A stretch of 64,000 bases of DNA from Coptis chinensis (GCA_015680905.1 CM027381.1:58408501-58472500); one strand, 5' to 3'. Counted from the first letter of the stretch, positions 1 through 12,205 are shown. The notes: generated from the letters alone by a model not told the origin. Numbers and translations are program-made.

Positions 1-556
1 TCAACACAGATGGAACACTCAAAGGTCAGTTAGGGGGTTGGGCAGCAGTGATTAGAGATCATGAAGGGAATGTTTTAGCGGCTAGCCATGGTAGAGCAAG
101 CAAGCCACCAATCGACCTTATCGAATTGGAAGCAGTAGAGCAGGGAATGAAAATGGCGTTAAGCAAAGGAACAAGACGACTTCAAGTACAGACCGACTCA
201 ATGACCGTAAAAGCCTTCTTAAATGAAAGGGGCCAACACCTATGGCAGGCCAAAAAGATGATACGGGCTATTATGCGAATGAAGGCCCAATTTGAACAGA
301 TTACCATTGTTCACGTTTTCAGAGAATCTTATAAGCTAGCTGATGCTATTGCAGCTAAAATTCCATCATGTAATTTTTTAGAGTTAGTACCGACATTGCT
401 TATAGAAGATGTAAAAAGTATTATATATGATGATGCGAGGGGTAAGCAATACCTGAGAGAGTGAAATGTAACAAGTTTTTTTATTACAACTTTTATTTCA
501 AATAAAAGGGGTAGGGGACCTCTCTAAAAACCTCGCTTACCAACCAAAAAAAAAAA
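1..556 (+). mobile_element. LINE (plant L1), 3' end only
   Basis: Three-prime end of a plus-strand L1-type LINE whose 5' part lies outside the window. It contains the terminal RNase H domain of ORF2, a short 3' UTR with an AATAAA hexamer near 501, the tail GGGGTAGGGGACCTC that recurs in the other LINEs here, and an A-run ending at 556. Satellite sequence resumes at 557. The upstream target-site duplication cannot be seen. Confidence 0.9.
3..464 (+). CDS. LINE ORF2 C-terminal RNase H domain (5' partial)
   Basis: The frame is already open at position 3 and runs without a stop to TGA at 462-464, so the left end is cut by the window edge and no start is assigned. It encodes the plant LINE RNase H domain, which in the family degrades the RNA strand of the RNA-DNA hybrid during target-primed reverse transcription. 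The acidic catalytic positions are visible in order: NTDGT at the beginning, LIELEA, QTDS and LADAIA. The C-terminus ends in a motif like EDVKSIIYDDARGKQYLRE, which is shared with the other LINEs in the window. No frameshift is seen here, unlike the other copies, so this may be the youngest fragment. Confidence 0.85.
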   Translation, partial: NTDGTLKGQLGGWAAVIRDHEGNVLAASHGRASKPPIDLIELEAVEQGMKMALSKGTRRLQVQTDSMTVKAFLNERGQHLWQAKKMIRAIMRMKAQFEQITIVHVFRESYKLADAIAAKIPSCNFLELVPTLLIEDVKSIIYDDARGKQYLRE

Positions 557-3500
557 TGACCGTTGACTATGGCTTATATCTTTGACCGTTGACTTTTCAT
601 AGTTTGACTTTATGGCACTCTTTCCCAGTTGTTCTAGGAGGTCCCTTTTAGGGTCCTTTTGTCTCATTTTGGCTCTATAACACGTCTTTTGAGCAATTAG
701 TCCCAAAATGCGGCTATTTCCTGAAAAGGCTATAATTAGAACATGAGTTTTCTACAATCAATCAATCAATCAGGTGTTTTGCATTCATTAAAATGCAAGC
801 TCATGAGTAGGTACATTCAATCAAGTGTTTTGCATTCCTTCTAACGCAAGCTCGCTTGTAGGTATGTTCATTCAATCAGTCAACTATTTTGAAATCATTA
901 TAATGCATGCTCACAAGTAAGTGTATTCAGTCAAGTGTTTTGCATTCATTCAATCAACCAAGTGTTTTGCATTCGTTCTAATGCAAACTCACACGTAGAT
1001 GTATTTAATTATGTCTTTCACATTCTGCTGGTGTAGAAAGTATGGTTTTCGGGTTTGGAAGTTGTTCATCTAAGATCTAACTTATATGATCTAGGATCGG
1101 GTTTAGTGTTTAGAGGCTTAGTCCTTGTCTTACAAAGGGTTTAGTCACTGATTTTTGAAGCCTTGGAGTTTTTCCTGAGGTTTTGAGTTTTTGGGCCCTT
1201 CACTATGACCGTTGACTATGGCTTTGATCGTTGACCGTTGACTTTTCACAGTTTGACTTTGTACCACTCTTTCCCAGTTGTTCCAGGAGGTCTCTTTTAG
1301 GGTTCTTTTGTCTCATATTGGCTCTATAACACGTCTTTTGAGGTATTAGTCCCAAAATAGGGCTGTTTCCTGAAAAGGCTATAATAAGAACATGAGTTTT
1401 CTACAATCAATCAATCAACCAGGTGTTTTGCATTCATTATAATGCAAGCTCACGCGTAGGTACATTTAATCAAGTATTTTGCATTCTTTCTAACGCAAGC
1501 TCGCTTGTAGGTACTTTCATTCAATCAGTCAAGTGTTTTGCAATCATTATAATGCATGCTCGCACGTAAGTGTATTCAATCAAGTGTTTTGCATTCATTC
1601 TATTGTAAACTCGCACGAAGATGCATTTAATTAAGTGGTTTGCATTCTATTGGTGTAGATAGTGGGGTTCTGTGGTTTGGAAGTTGTTCATCTGAGATCT
1701 AACTTATATGATCTAGGCTAAGGTTTAACGTTTAGTGGATTAGTCCTTGTCTTACAAAGGGTTTACTCATTGATTCTTGAAGCCTTGGAGTGTTTCCTGA
1801 GGTTTTGAGTTTTTGGACCCTTGAGTTCACTATGACCGTTGACTATGGCTTTGATCATTGGCCATTGACTGTTGACAGGTTGAGTTTTTTTGTTTTTTTA
1901 AGATGTTCCATGAGGTCCCTTTTTCTCTCTTTGGCTCTAAAACACGTTATTTGAGGTATTACCTCCAGAATAGGGCTGTATCCTAAAAAACCGATATGAA
2001 CATGAGTTTTCTACAATCAATCAATCAATCATGTATTTTGCATCCATTATAACGCAACCTCAAACGTAGGTGCATTCAATCAAGTGTTTTACATTCTTTC
2101 TAACACAAGCTTGCTTGTAGGTACGTTCATTCAACCAATCTAGTGTTTTGCATTCATTATAATGCAAGCTCGCACGTAAGTGTATTCAATCAAGTGTTTC
2201 TCTTTCATTCTAATGCAAACTCACACGTAGATATATTTAATCATGTCATTCGCATTCTGTTGGTGTATAAAGTGTGGTTATATTGTTTGGAAGTTGTTCA
2301 TCTAAGATCTAACTGATATGATCTGGGATTGGGTTTAGTGTTTAGAGGCTTAGTCCTTGCCTTAAAAAGGGTTTAGTCATTGATTTTTGAAGCCTTGGAG
2401 TGTTTCCTGAGGTTTTCAGTTTTTGGACCGTTGAGTTCACTATGACGGTTGACTATGGCTTTGATCGTTCACCGTTGACTTTTCACAGTTTGACTTTATA
2501 GCACTCTTTCCCAGTTGTTCCAGGAGGTCCCTTTTAGGGTTCTTTTGTCTCATATTGGCTCTATAACACGTCTTTTGAGCTATTAGTCCCAAAATAGGGA
2601 TGTTTCCTAAAAAGCCTATAATAAGAACATGAGTTTTCTAGAATCAATCAATCAATCAATTAGGTGTTTTGTATTCATTATAATGCAAGCTCACGCGTAG
2701 GTACATTCAATCAAGTGTTTTGCATTCTTTCTAACGCAAGCTCACTTGTAGGTACGTTCATTCAATCAGCCAAGTGTTTTGCATTCATTATAATGCAAGC
2801 TCGCACGTAAGTGTATACAATGAAGTGTTTTTCTTTCATTCTAATGCAAACTCCCACGTAGATGCATTTAATTAAGTGTTTTGCATTCTACTGGTGTAGA
2901 TAGTTGGGTTTTGGGGTTTGGAAGTAGTTTATCTTAGATCTAACTTGTAAGATCTAGGCTAAGGTTTAGAGTTTAGAGGCTTAGTCCTTGTCTTACAAAG
3001 GGTTTAGTCATTGATTCTTGAAGCCTTGGAGTGTTTCCTGAGGTTTTGAGTTTTTGGATCCTTCAGTTCACTATGACCGTTGACTATGGCTTTGATTGTT
3101 GACCGTTGACTTTTCACAGTTTGACTTTATGGCACTCTTTCCCAGTTGTTCCAGGAGGTCCCTTTTAGGGTCATTTTGTCTCATTTTGGCTCTATAAAAC
3201 GTCTTTTGAGCTATTAGTCCCAAAATACAGCTATTTCCTAAAAAGGCTATAATTAGAACATGGGCTTTCTACAATCAATCAATCAATCAATCAGGTGCTT
3301 TGCATTCATTAAAATGCAAGCTCACGAGTTGGTACATTCAATCAAGTGTTTTGCATTCTTTCTAACGTAAGCTCGCTTGTAGGTACGTTCATTCAATCAG
3401 TCAAGTGTTTTGCATTGATTATAATGCAAGCTCACAAGTAAGTGTATTCAGTCAAGTGTTTTGCATTCATTCAATCAACCAAGTGTTTTGCAATCGTTTT

Positions 3501-6068
3501 AATGCAAACTCACACGTAGATGTATTTAATCATGTCTTTCGCATTCTGTTGGTGTAGAAATTCTTTCTAACGCAAGCTCGCTTGTAGGTACGTTCATTCA
3601 ATCAATGAAGTGTTTTGCATTCATTAAAATGCAAGCTCACATGTAAGTGTATTCAGTCAAGGGTTTTGCATTCATTCAATTAATCAAGTGTTTTGCATTA
3701 ATTCTAATACAGACTTACATGTAGATGCATTTAATCTTATGTTTTCCATTCTATTGTTGTTGAAAGTTTGGCATTGGGGTTTGGAAGTTGTTCATCTTAG
3801 ATCTAACTTATATGATCTACGCTAGGGTTTAGCGTTTAGAGGCTTAGTCATTGTTGTACAAATGGTTTAGAATTTGATCCTTGAAGCCTTGGAGTTTTTC
3901 CAGAGCTTTTGAGTTTTTGGACCCTTGAATTCACTTTGACCGTTGACAATTACTTTGATCGTTGACCACTGACTATTGACAGTTTGACTTTTTGGAACAT
4001 TTTTCTAGTTGTTCCATGAGTTCCCTTTTAGGGTCCTTATGTCCCCTTTTGGCTCTATAACACGTCTTTTGAGGTAGTAGTTCCAGAATAGGGATGTATC
4101 CCAAAAAAGTGATAAGAACATGAGTTTTCTACAATCAATCAATCAATCGTTTGTTTTGCATTCATTAATAATGCAAGCTCACACGTAGGTCCATTCAATC
4201 ATGTGTTTTGCGTTCTTTCTAATGCAAGCTTGCTTGCAGGTACGTTCATTCAATCAATCAAGTGTTTTGTATTCATTATAATGTAAGCTTACACGTAAGT
4301 GTATTCAGTCAAGGGTTTTGCATTCATTCAATTAATCAAGTGTTTCGCATTCATTCAAATGCAAACTCACACATAAATGCATTTAATCAACTGTTTTGCA
4401 TTCTGTTAGAGTAGAAAGTTGGGTTTTGGGTTTGGAATTTGTTAACCTTAAATCTAACTTATATGATCTAGGCTAGGGTTTAGGGTTTAGAGGCTTAGTC
4501 CTTGTCTTACAAAGTGTTTAGACATTGATCCTTGACGCCTTAGAGTGTCTATTGAGCTTTTGAGTTTTCGGACCCTTAAGTTCACTTTGAATGTTGACTG
4601 TTGACTTTTGACAATTCGACTTTTGGGTACTTTTTCCCAGTTGTTCCATAAGGTCCCTTTTAGGGTCCTTTTGTCTCATTCTCGTTCTATAACACAGCTT
4701 TTGAGGTATTAGTTCCAGAATAGGACTGTATCTTGGAAAAGCGATAAAAACATGAGTGTTTTACAATCAATCAATCAATCATGTGCAAGCTCACACATAG
4801 GTGCATTCAATCATGTGTTTTGCATTCTTTCTAACGCAAGCTCGCTGGTAGGTATGTTCATTCAATCAATCAAGTGTTTTGCATTCATTATAATGCAAGC
4901 TCATACGTAAGTGTTTTCACTCAAGTATTTTGCATTCATTCATTCAATAAAGTGTTTTGCTTTCATTCTAATGCAAACAGACACGTATATGCATTTAATA
5001 AGGTGTTTCTCATTCTGTTGGTGTAGAAAGTGGGGTTTTGGGGTTTGGAAGTTGTTCATCTTTGATCGAACTTATATTATCTTGGCAAGGGTTTAGGGTT
5101 TAAAGACTTTGTCCTTGTCTTACAAAAGGTTTAGAGATTAATCCTTGAATCCTTGGAGTGTTTCCTGAGCTTTTGAGTTTTTGGACCCCTGAGTTCACTT
5201 TGATAGTTGACCGTTGACTTTTGACAGTTTGTCTTTTTTGCACTTTTTCCCACTTGTTCATTAAGGTCCCTTTTTATCTTTTTGGCTCTACAACACGTTA
5301 TTTGAGGTATTAGTTCCAGGATAAGGCTGTCTCCTGAAAAAGCTATAAGAACATGAGTTTTCTACAATCAATCAATCAATTAGGTGTTTTGCATATATTA
5401 TAATGCAAGCTCATACGTAGGTGCATTTAATGAAGTGTTTTGCATTCCTTCTAACGCAAGCTCGCTTGTAGGTACGTTCATTCAATCAATCATGTGTTTT
5501 GCATTCATTATAATGCACGCTCACAAGTAAGTGTACTCAGTCAAGTGTTTTGCATTCATTCAATCAATCAAGTGTTTTGCATTCATTCTAATGCAAACTC
5601 ACACGCAGATGCATTTAATCAAGCGTTTTTCATTCTGTTGGTGTAGAAAGTGGGGTTTTGGGGTTTGGAAGTTGTTCATCTTAGATCAAACTTATATTAT
5701 CTAGGTTAGGGTTTAGGGGGAGGCTTAGTCCTTGTCTTACAAAGGGTTTAGAGATTGATCCTTGAAGCCTTGGAGTGTTTCCTGAGCTTTTGAGTTTTTC
5801 GATCATTGAGTTCACTTTGACCGTTAACTTTGACTTTGATCGTTGACTATTGACTTTTGACAGTTTGACTTTCATGCACTTTTTCCCAGTTGTTCCATGA
5901 GGTCCCTTTTTCTATTTTTGGCTCTACAACACGTTATTTGAAGTATTAGTTCCAGAATAGGGTTGTATCCTGAAAAAAAGATAAGAACATGAGTGTTTTA
6001 CAATCAATCAATCAATCATGTGTTTTGCATTCATTATAATGCAAGCTCAAATGTAGGTGCATTCAATC
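557..6068 (+). repeat. Satellite array block A (about 600-650 bp monomers)
   Basis: Tandem repeat with nine monomers recognisable by an ACATGAGTTTTCTACAATCA-like anchor at about 741, 1390, 2000, 2627, 3258, 4118, 4750, 5351 and 5987 (spacings 649, 610, 627, 631, 860, 632, 601, 636). Each monomer runs: CAATCAATCAATCA; four or five subrepeats built on GTGTTTTGCATTCATT; a GGTTTAG block; GCTTAGTCCTTGTCTTACAAA; a TTGAC-rich cluster; and CCCAGTTGTTCC. The 860-bp monomer has an internal partial duplication starting near 3559. There is no coding sequence. Short ORFs here recur from monomer to monomer and are repeat artefacts. Confidence 0.92.
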
Positions 6069-6069
6069 T

Positions 6070-7834
6070 GGAAGTGCTGGGAATATCTCTTCTGATGAAT
6101 CTGATATTGAAGTGGATAACTTTGAGAGTGATATGAGAGCCAAATATGGTGAGGGATCTGTTGAAAAGTATAGGAGAAAATTGATGGTGGAGTTTGAGTC
6201 TATGAAAACCCAAAGAGACCAGGAAGAGTTGCTGGAACTTAAGAGTTATAAGCCAACAAAAGAGTCTTTACTCAGAGAGGCTCAGGGGTTAGTGGATGCG
6301 GTTAAAGCATTTGAGGACTCAAGTGATGAGACTTCACCAGTTAGACATGAAGAAGAAACGCGAATGGAAACAAGGTCTAAGGGAGTCAGGGAAGATGGAG
6401 ACTTTAATTATAAGCGAGTAGAAACTGAGGTGTGTGAAGATATAACTAAATTTGTTGAGTTGAAGGGATCGAGAACTACAAGAACAAAGCCAAATGCTTT
6501 GGAAGATGGAGTTGCAGATCCTAAAAAATTGTAATCACGATCTGAGATTGCAAAGAAGCCATCAGATGACAAAGACAATGGGAGTTCAAGCAAAGGACAG
6601 GATGACAAAGAGACAAAAGTGGTAGAATGTGAAACAGAGGTAGAGAAAGGAGGAAGCTTTGAACCCAAGCAAGGTGAGTCTGATACAAATAATCCAATCG
6701 AGGCTTCTGCTACTGAGAATGAAAAACAGAAACAGAACAATGGTGGTCTCAAAGCTAAGAGGGTTGAGATACAAAGAGCCAAAGGGGTTGGGGTTGAAAA
6801 GCCGGGGAACCAAAAGCTGCCGTGATGAAGGATGCGAGCTGGTGGATACAACTAAAGAGGGGCAAACACCTACAGTAAAATCCACATGGGCTGATGTACT
6901 AGGGAGATCAAATGTGGGAAAGAAGAATCTCAAGTTTGTATCACCGACCATTGTTAATGGAAAACCCATTCTGCACGTAGAGTCGAGAAACTTCACCCAC
7001 TTGCACAAGAAATATGAGATGCTAGTGGTGGGCAGTTTTGTAGGGAAGAGACCAAACTTTTCTTATGTCAGGGAGATTGTCAAGAGAACTTGGAAGCTAA
7101 AGAATGGATTCACAATGCTGCCATATGGTGAAACTATGTTTACTTTTAAATTTGAAAGTGAAGAGGATAGACTGAAGGTTTTGGACATTGGGTCCTTTCA
7201 CATAGCTAGCAAGCTAGTGATCATCAGGCCATGGAAGTTGTTTATGGAGGATGACGATGCAGCACTAAAGACAATGCCTATTTGGGTGGTGATGAAAAAA
7301 TACCCAATGGAGTTATGGGATGAAGAGGGATTCAGTCAGGTGGGAAGTACTATCGGGATTCCACTGTTTACTGACAAGCCAACTGAGGAACGAAACAGAA
7401 CAAGTTTTGCGAGGGTTTGTATTGAGATCAAGCCAGATTGTGATTACCCGAAGGAATTACCTGTAGTGATTGATAGAAGGAGCGCAATAAGGATAGAGTT
7501 CGAGTATAACTGGAAACCTCCTTGTTGCACCCAATGTAAGATTTTTGGTCATACACTAAGTACTTGTATGAAGGCAGAACAAAGAAAAGGGAAAACTCAA
7601 GTCAAAACTGAAGTTTGGATAAAAAAGGAGAAAGTTGAGGAAGTAGAGAGAGGAAAACAAGAACTACAAAATTCGGGGCAAGAACTGGAAGTGCAAGAGG
7701 TGCACAATGTGGAAGAGAAAGGGGAGTGGCAAGTGCCGAAAAAAAATCACAGATGCAAAGGCCAAAATGAGAGAACTGAAACCTCTGACCGCAAAGAATG
7801 GAGTCAGACAATGAGTCAGACAAAAGAGATATGA
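6070..7834 (+). pseudogene. LINE-2 ORF1: DUF4283-like domain plus CCHC knuckle
   Basis: ORF1 encodes the RNA-binding chaperone-like protein of plant L1 elements. The reading frame enters at the element's left end (no start codon kept), meets a TAA at 6532-6534, continues in the same frame to about 6820, and shifts by one into the frame that ends at 7834. The N-terminal half is acidic and low complexity. The DUF4283-like region spans about 6930-7500, with VVGSFVGKRPNFSYVREIV and MPIWVVMKKYPMELWDEEG. The zinc knuckle follows at about 7525-7575, with CTQC, GH and a final C in CX2CX4HX4C spacing. A charged Lys/Glu-rich tail closes it. The ORF is non-functional as it stands. Confidence 0.85.
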
Positions 7835-8006
7835 TAGGAACTAACATTAGTGGGAATGAAGGAAATGGGAAGAATACAGCAGAATCAAAGGATACTGGGA
7901 AAAGTAAGGCTCGATGAATAGAGGATGCAATACCACATAAAGGGAAACTAGGAACATCAAAAGAAGTGAATCGTTTTAATGCCCTAATCATGCTCAACTC
8001 CTCTCA

Positions 8007-9119
8007 ATGATGGTACATTTAGGGTGTTGGAACTTGCGAGGGTTCAACAAGAAGTTCAAACAAGTGGAGGTTAGAGAACTAATACGGAAACATGATATTG
8101 GCATGATGGGGCTGATTGAAACAAGGGTAAAAGAGAAGAAAAAGGACTATGTCATGAGGAATTGTTGTCAAGGGTGGAATATGGAACACAACTATGAGCA
8201 TAATGAACTAGGGAGGATCCGGTGTCTTTGGAATCCGAAAAGTGTGCAATCGCGACAGCTTTTAAACAGGGAAGAACAGAGTATCACTTTAGAGGTGAAT
8301 ACTGTAACAAATAAAAATTTTATTGTTACATTTGTATATGCTAGTACTGATATGGTGGAGAGAAGAGAGCTGTGGAGGAGCATAGTGGATCAATCCATCA
8401 CTATCCATAAACCGTGGGTAGTTTTGGGGGATTTTAATTCAGTTTTAGGACCGCTCGAGAAAGTTGGAGGGAGTAGACCGCCAAACTTTACGGAGTTTCT
8501 GAATTGTGTAATGTCAGTTACATTAGTGGATATGAGGTTTAAAGGGAACCTGTTTACATGGAATAATCGGCAAGAAAATCGGATTAGCTGCAAGCTGGAT
8601 AGAGTGTTGTGTAACTCAAATTGGATTGGGGAGTGTAATGACATGGAGATAGAGTTTATGAACCCAGGGGCTACGTCTGATCACAACTCAATGATAGTCT
8701 ACTCCATTGTCCAGAAAAACTTCAAGAAGAGGGCATTCAAATTCTTTAATTTTTGGACGAAGGAAGACGAGTTTATGGAGATAGTTCAAAGGGCGTGGGC
8801 AAATCAGGTGGTTGGAAATCCGATGTTTAGATTCATGAAGCGGCTGAAACTTAGGAAGGCAGCACTAATTGAGTGGAATAAGGCCAAAATAGGGGATGTG
8901 ACAGAGAGAGTTGAGGAAACAAAGAAAGAAGTCGAGTGGGTACAGACAGAACTACAGAGAGTACCGCTCAACAGAGAACTGATAAGGAAGGAGAGAAGTG
9001 CCATAACTAGCCATGTCCAAGCAGCTAAGGCAGAGGAGGAGTGTTATAGGCAGAAATCGAGAGATCAATCTATCTCGTTAGGGGATAGCAACACTACATA
9101 CTTCTTTAAATCGGTATAG
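8007..9119 (+). pseudogene. LINE-2 ORF2 N-terminus: AP-like endonuclease
   Basis: Start of ORF2 and the nicking enzyme of target-primed reverse transcription (exonuclease-endonuclease-phosphatase fold). Family residues are visible: GCWNLRGF at residues 6-13, the metal-binding Glu in LIETR (residue 38), GDFNS at 141-145 and SDHNS at 224-228, all expected for an active endonuclease. A basic linker follows. TAG at 9117-9119 interrupts the frame, which continues unchanged into the RT region, so this is one nonsense change in a longer ORF2. ATG 8007 is taken as the start because the motif CWN follows at once; the ATG at 8010 is equally possible. It lies 170 bp after ORF1. Confidence 0.85.
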
Positions 9120-10428
9120 GCAAGAAGGAGTGTTAATAAGATAACATGTCTAATTAACTCAGATGGGGCCATTATAGAGGATGTGAATGTGATCGGAGAG
9201 AAATGTGTAGAGTTTTACAAAGAACTCTATAGTCCACAACAGATGGAGGAGATCGATTTTGCATTGTTTGATGGGCTGCCACCAAAAATACAGCGCAGCC
9301 AGGAACAGAAAGAGGCGTTAGAGGTGGAGGTCACTAGGGATGAGATAGTGGAAGCATTATCTAAAATAGAGAGTGACAAGGCGCCGGGAAAGGATGGGTT
9401 CTCATCATTGTTTTTCAAGAGTACATGGAGAATAATTAGAGATGATTTTACAAAAGTAGTACAAAACTTCTTCAGGTCAGGTATGATGCTTGGTGAAGTC
9501 AATGCTACCTGTATTACTTTAATCCCAAAGATAACTAATCCCACGTCTTTGGGGGACTATAGACCTATAGCATGTTGTAGTGACATGTATAAATGCATTA
9601 CTAAAGTAATAACTGCTAGGATAAAGAGTTTTATATCTATGATGGTAGCACCTAATCAGTCGGCTTTTATTCCGGGGAGAAGTATACAAGACAATATTCT
9701 GCTGTCACATGAACTACTGCATAACTACCACAGAGATAACCCCCCGGCTAGATGTGCTGTAAAGATAGATTTGAGAAAGGCTTATGATTTAGTGAGATGG
9801 GAGGCGGTAGTGTTTGCACTGCAAAGAATAGGAGTACCGGGAAAATTTATTCAGTGGGTGAAATCATGTGTTCAGACACCAGCTTATTCTATTATGATCA
9901 ATAGGGCGCCATATGGATACTTTAACGGGAGAAGAGGGAATGTCGCCATATCTGTTCGTGCTTGTGATGGATTTATTTTCAGAGATTATGATGGATTCAG
10001 TGAGAAATGGTAACTTCAAACTCCATTATAAATTCAAGGACCCTATTATAACTCATTTAGCTTTTGCGGATGATTTAATTGCATTTATGTATGGAGATAT
10101 TGGTACTGCAATATGCTTGAAAGAGAATTTATTAATATTCAAGAAGTGTACAGGGTTGGAGGTTAACATGAACAAAAGCCAGCTATTCTGTACTGGAATG
10201 GAATCTAGTGTTGTTACAGAAGTACAAGAAAGACTACAGGTTCAAGAAGGCATTCTGCCTGTCAAATATCTAGGACTACCACTTATTACAACAAGACTAT
10301 ATTCCAGAGACTGTGCTCCGTTGATTAGCAGGTTGACAGATAGGGTACAAAGCTGGAAAGGATGCTTTCTCTCATATGCCGGAAGAGTTCAACTCATTAA
10401 GTCAGTTCTGAACAGCTTGAGTGTGTAA
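9120..10428 (+). pseudogene. LINE-2 ORF2 reverse transcriptase, frameshifted
   Basis: Non-LTR reverse transcriptase region in frame with the endonuclease up to about 9935. Visible motifs are DKAPGKDGFSS, SLGDYRPIACC, NQSAFIPGRSI and KIDLRKAYDLVRW. Compared with the LINE-3 copy, about 17 bp are missing near 9935-9940. This removes the RQGDP motif and shifts the frame. The shifted frame holds MSPYLFVLVMD and the catalytic LAFADDLIAF box (10062-10073), then KYLGLPL. A TAA at 10426-10428 replaces a Tyr codon kept in LINE-3. The missing motif and frameshift make the protein inactive. Confidence 0.87.
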
Positions 10429-11557
10429 TGGTTCTCGTCTTTTATCATTCCGCAGAAAACAATTGAGGAGCTAAACAGAATTTGCAGGAACTTCCTCTGG
10501 AATGGAACTGATTGCTCATTGTCACATGCCCTGATAGGATGGGAGGAGATATGCTATCCATATGATGAAGGAGGGTTGGCGATACGCGATATGGCCAAAG
10601 CAAATCAGGCTGCGAACATGAAGCACATTTGGAACATTGTGAGCGGCAAAGACAACTTGTGGGTTAAATGGGTGCAGAGGAATCTTATAAGGGGAAGGAA
10701 CTTCTGGCAAATCAAGATACCACAGGACTGTTCTTGGAGCTGGAGAAACATACTGAAGCTGTGAAAGGATGCGGGGAACTTAGCATTGCACCTGATAGGC
10801 AATGGAACTGATACTAGGTTCTGGCTAGACCCCTGGCATCCAGCTGGAATACTAACTGATTTGTTCCCACAAGCACTGCGGTATAGGTCTGATTGTAACA
10901 TGGAGTCAACAGTTGCGTCTCTGATTGAAAATGGCCAATGGAGAGTACCAAATGACATAAGGACTTATCTCTCGGGCATTATATCAGACAGGTTGTGTGA
11001 CGTGCAGATATCGGGGGAGAGAGACAAGTTGATTTGGGCACCGTCACATACAGGGGAGTACACACAGAGAGAGACATATGAGAGTGTCCGCAACATCAAA
11101 ATCCCAGTGAATTGGCATAATATCATTTGGTTTACTAACCGTATTCCGAGACATTCATTTATTGCGTTGGATGGAGCTGAAGGAAGGGATGAAAACACTC
11201 ACGAAAATGAAGGAAAGGAAAGTGGTGCGAGATGATTTGTGCGTTCTATGCTGGCGAGAATCTGAAACAGAGAGCCATCTCTTTTATGAGTGTTGTTATG
11301 GCCAGTATGTGTGGGCAGAGTTGCTGAGGCATGGTGGCTATGCACAAACAAGGGCAGCAAGCTGGCAAGAGGAGGTAACATGGGTTGTTACAGAGAGCAG
11401 AGGTAAGGGAGGATACCAAGATGCACTGCGACTCCTCTTCATTGGGTTTTATTATTGGCTCTGGAAGGAGAGGAATGGGAGAATCTTCAATAACAAATAT
11501 CGAGATAGTCAAGCATCAGAGTTAAGATGGTTGCAAAAGATGTGCGAACCAAGTTAA
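10429..11557 (+). pseudogene. LINE-2 ORF2 connector and zf-RVT region
   Basis: Continuation of ORF2 after the stop at 10426-10428. The frame includes SHALIGWEEICYPYDEGG and FWQIKIPQDCSWSWRNIL, meets TGA at 10762-10764, goes on through FWLDPWHP and FTNRIPRHSFIA, then shifts near 11165 into the frame DDLCVLCWRESETESHLFYEC. The last motif matches the zf-RVT zinc-binding segment of plant LINEs (C-x2-C, then H and C). It ends at a TAA at 11555-11557. All parts align in order with LINE-3 at 30.9-31.9 kb, so these are broken parts of one protein. Confidence 0.83.
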
Positions 11558-11591
11558 TATCGCTACATTTGAAGATGACAGAGGGCCTGAG

Positions 11592-12124
11592 ATGCAAAGA
11601 TTTATGGAGTTGTGGAACATGGGAGTGGAAGAAAACAGAAGAAAGAATGTTAAGTGTAAATGGCAGAGAGCGCCAATTGGTATTCAAAACTTGAATACTG
11701 ATGGGACGAAGCAAAATAATGAGGCGGGGTGGGCTGCTGCTATTAGAAATGAAGATGGTTTAGTTGTAGCTGATGCGCAAGGGAAGTCGGACTATGATAG
11801 TCTCGACCTCATAGAATTGCAAGGCTTGGAACAAGGGCTCAAACAGATTCTAAATATGTGGTAGCTTTTGTTCAGAAAAAAGTTTATCCATGGGAAGCGC
11901 ATTTTTTTATGGCTAACATTAGAAGATTGGAAGCTGATTTCGAAGATTTTTCCATTGTACATGTATTTAGAGAAACCAATAGACTAGCAGATGCACTAGC
12001 TGCTAATATACCTGCAGTCAGTTGTATTGAGTTGATTCCTAGTTCCTTTGCAGAGGATGTTAAAAAAATAATATTTGAGGATGCTGCAGGAAAAGAATAT
12101 GTGAGAGAATGTAACTGGAACTAG
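11592..12124 (+). pseudogene. LINE-2 ORF2 RNase H domain, frameshifted
   Basis: The C-terminal RNase H domain is split over two frames. The first (11592-11864) has LNTDGT and LIELQG and ends in a premature TAG. The second (overlapping, 11858-12124) has FSIVHVFRETNRLADALAA and the conserved terminal EDVKKIIFEDAAGKEYVRE. The stretch that would hold the QTDS catalytic Asp is lost at the frameshift, so the enzyme could not work. The 3' UTR and the A-run follow directly. Confidence 0.83.
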
Positions 12125-12205
12125 ATCACACTTTAGTTTAATTTTATTATCAATAATATAGGGGTAAGGGACCTCTCAAAAACCCTGCTTTCCAAAGAAA
12201 AAAAA

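Larger units (their letters stand above)
6069..12205 (+). mobile_element. LINE-2: plant L1 LINE, 5'-truncated, degenerate
   Basis: A 6.1-kb plus-strand LINE inserted in satellite. The left junction follows GTGCATTCAATC and the right junction follows an A-run, with satellite resuming as ATCATGTGTTTTGC, so only 3-4 bp could be a target-site duplication. The element enters inside ORF1 (no 5' UTR), so it is probably 5'-truncated, as is common for target-primed reverse transcription. ORF1, endonuclease, RT, zf-RVT and RNase H follow in the usual order, broken by several stops and frameshifts. The 3' tail at 12161-12205 matches the other LINEs. Confidence 0.92.

Noticed and set aside
741..790. CRISPR-like array from the CAATCAATCAATCA direct repeats
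   Set aside because: The units are a 4-bp microrepeat within a 600-bp eukaryotic satellite, with no unique spacers of constant length and no cas genes.
4911..5096. ORFs of 60-90 codons in the satellite (for example 4911-5096, 12395-12638, 16804-17007, 22772-23097)
   Set aside because: They are translations of the recurring GTGTTTTGCATTCATT subrepeats (CFAFI / QVFCIH patterns), appear in several frames, and are not conserved as proteins.
7602..7997. Antisense ORFs opposite LINE coding regions (for example 7602-7997 minus, 28028-28440 minus, 44211-44705 minus, 59079-59456 plus)
   Set aside because: They mirror acidic or Lys/Glu-rich stretches of the real frames and have no known domain.
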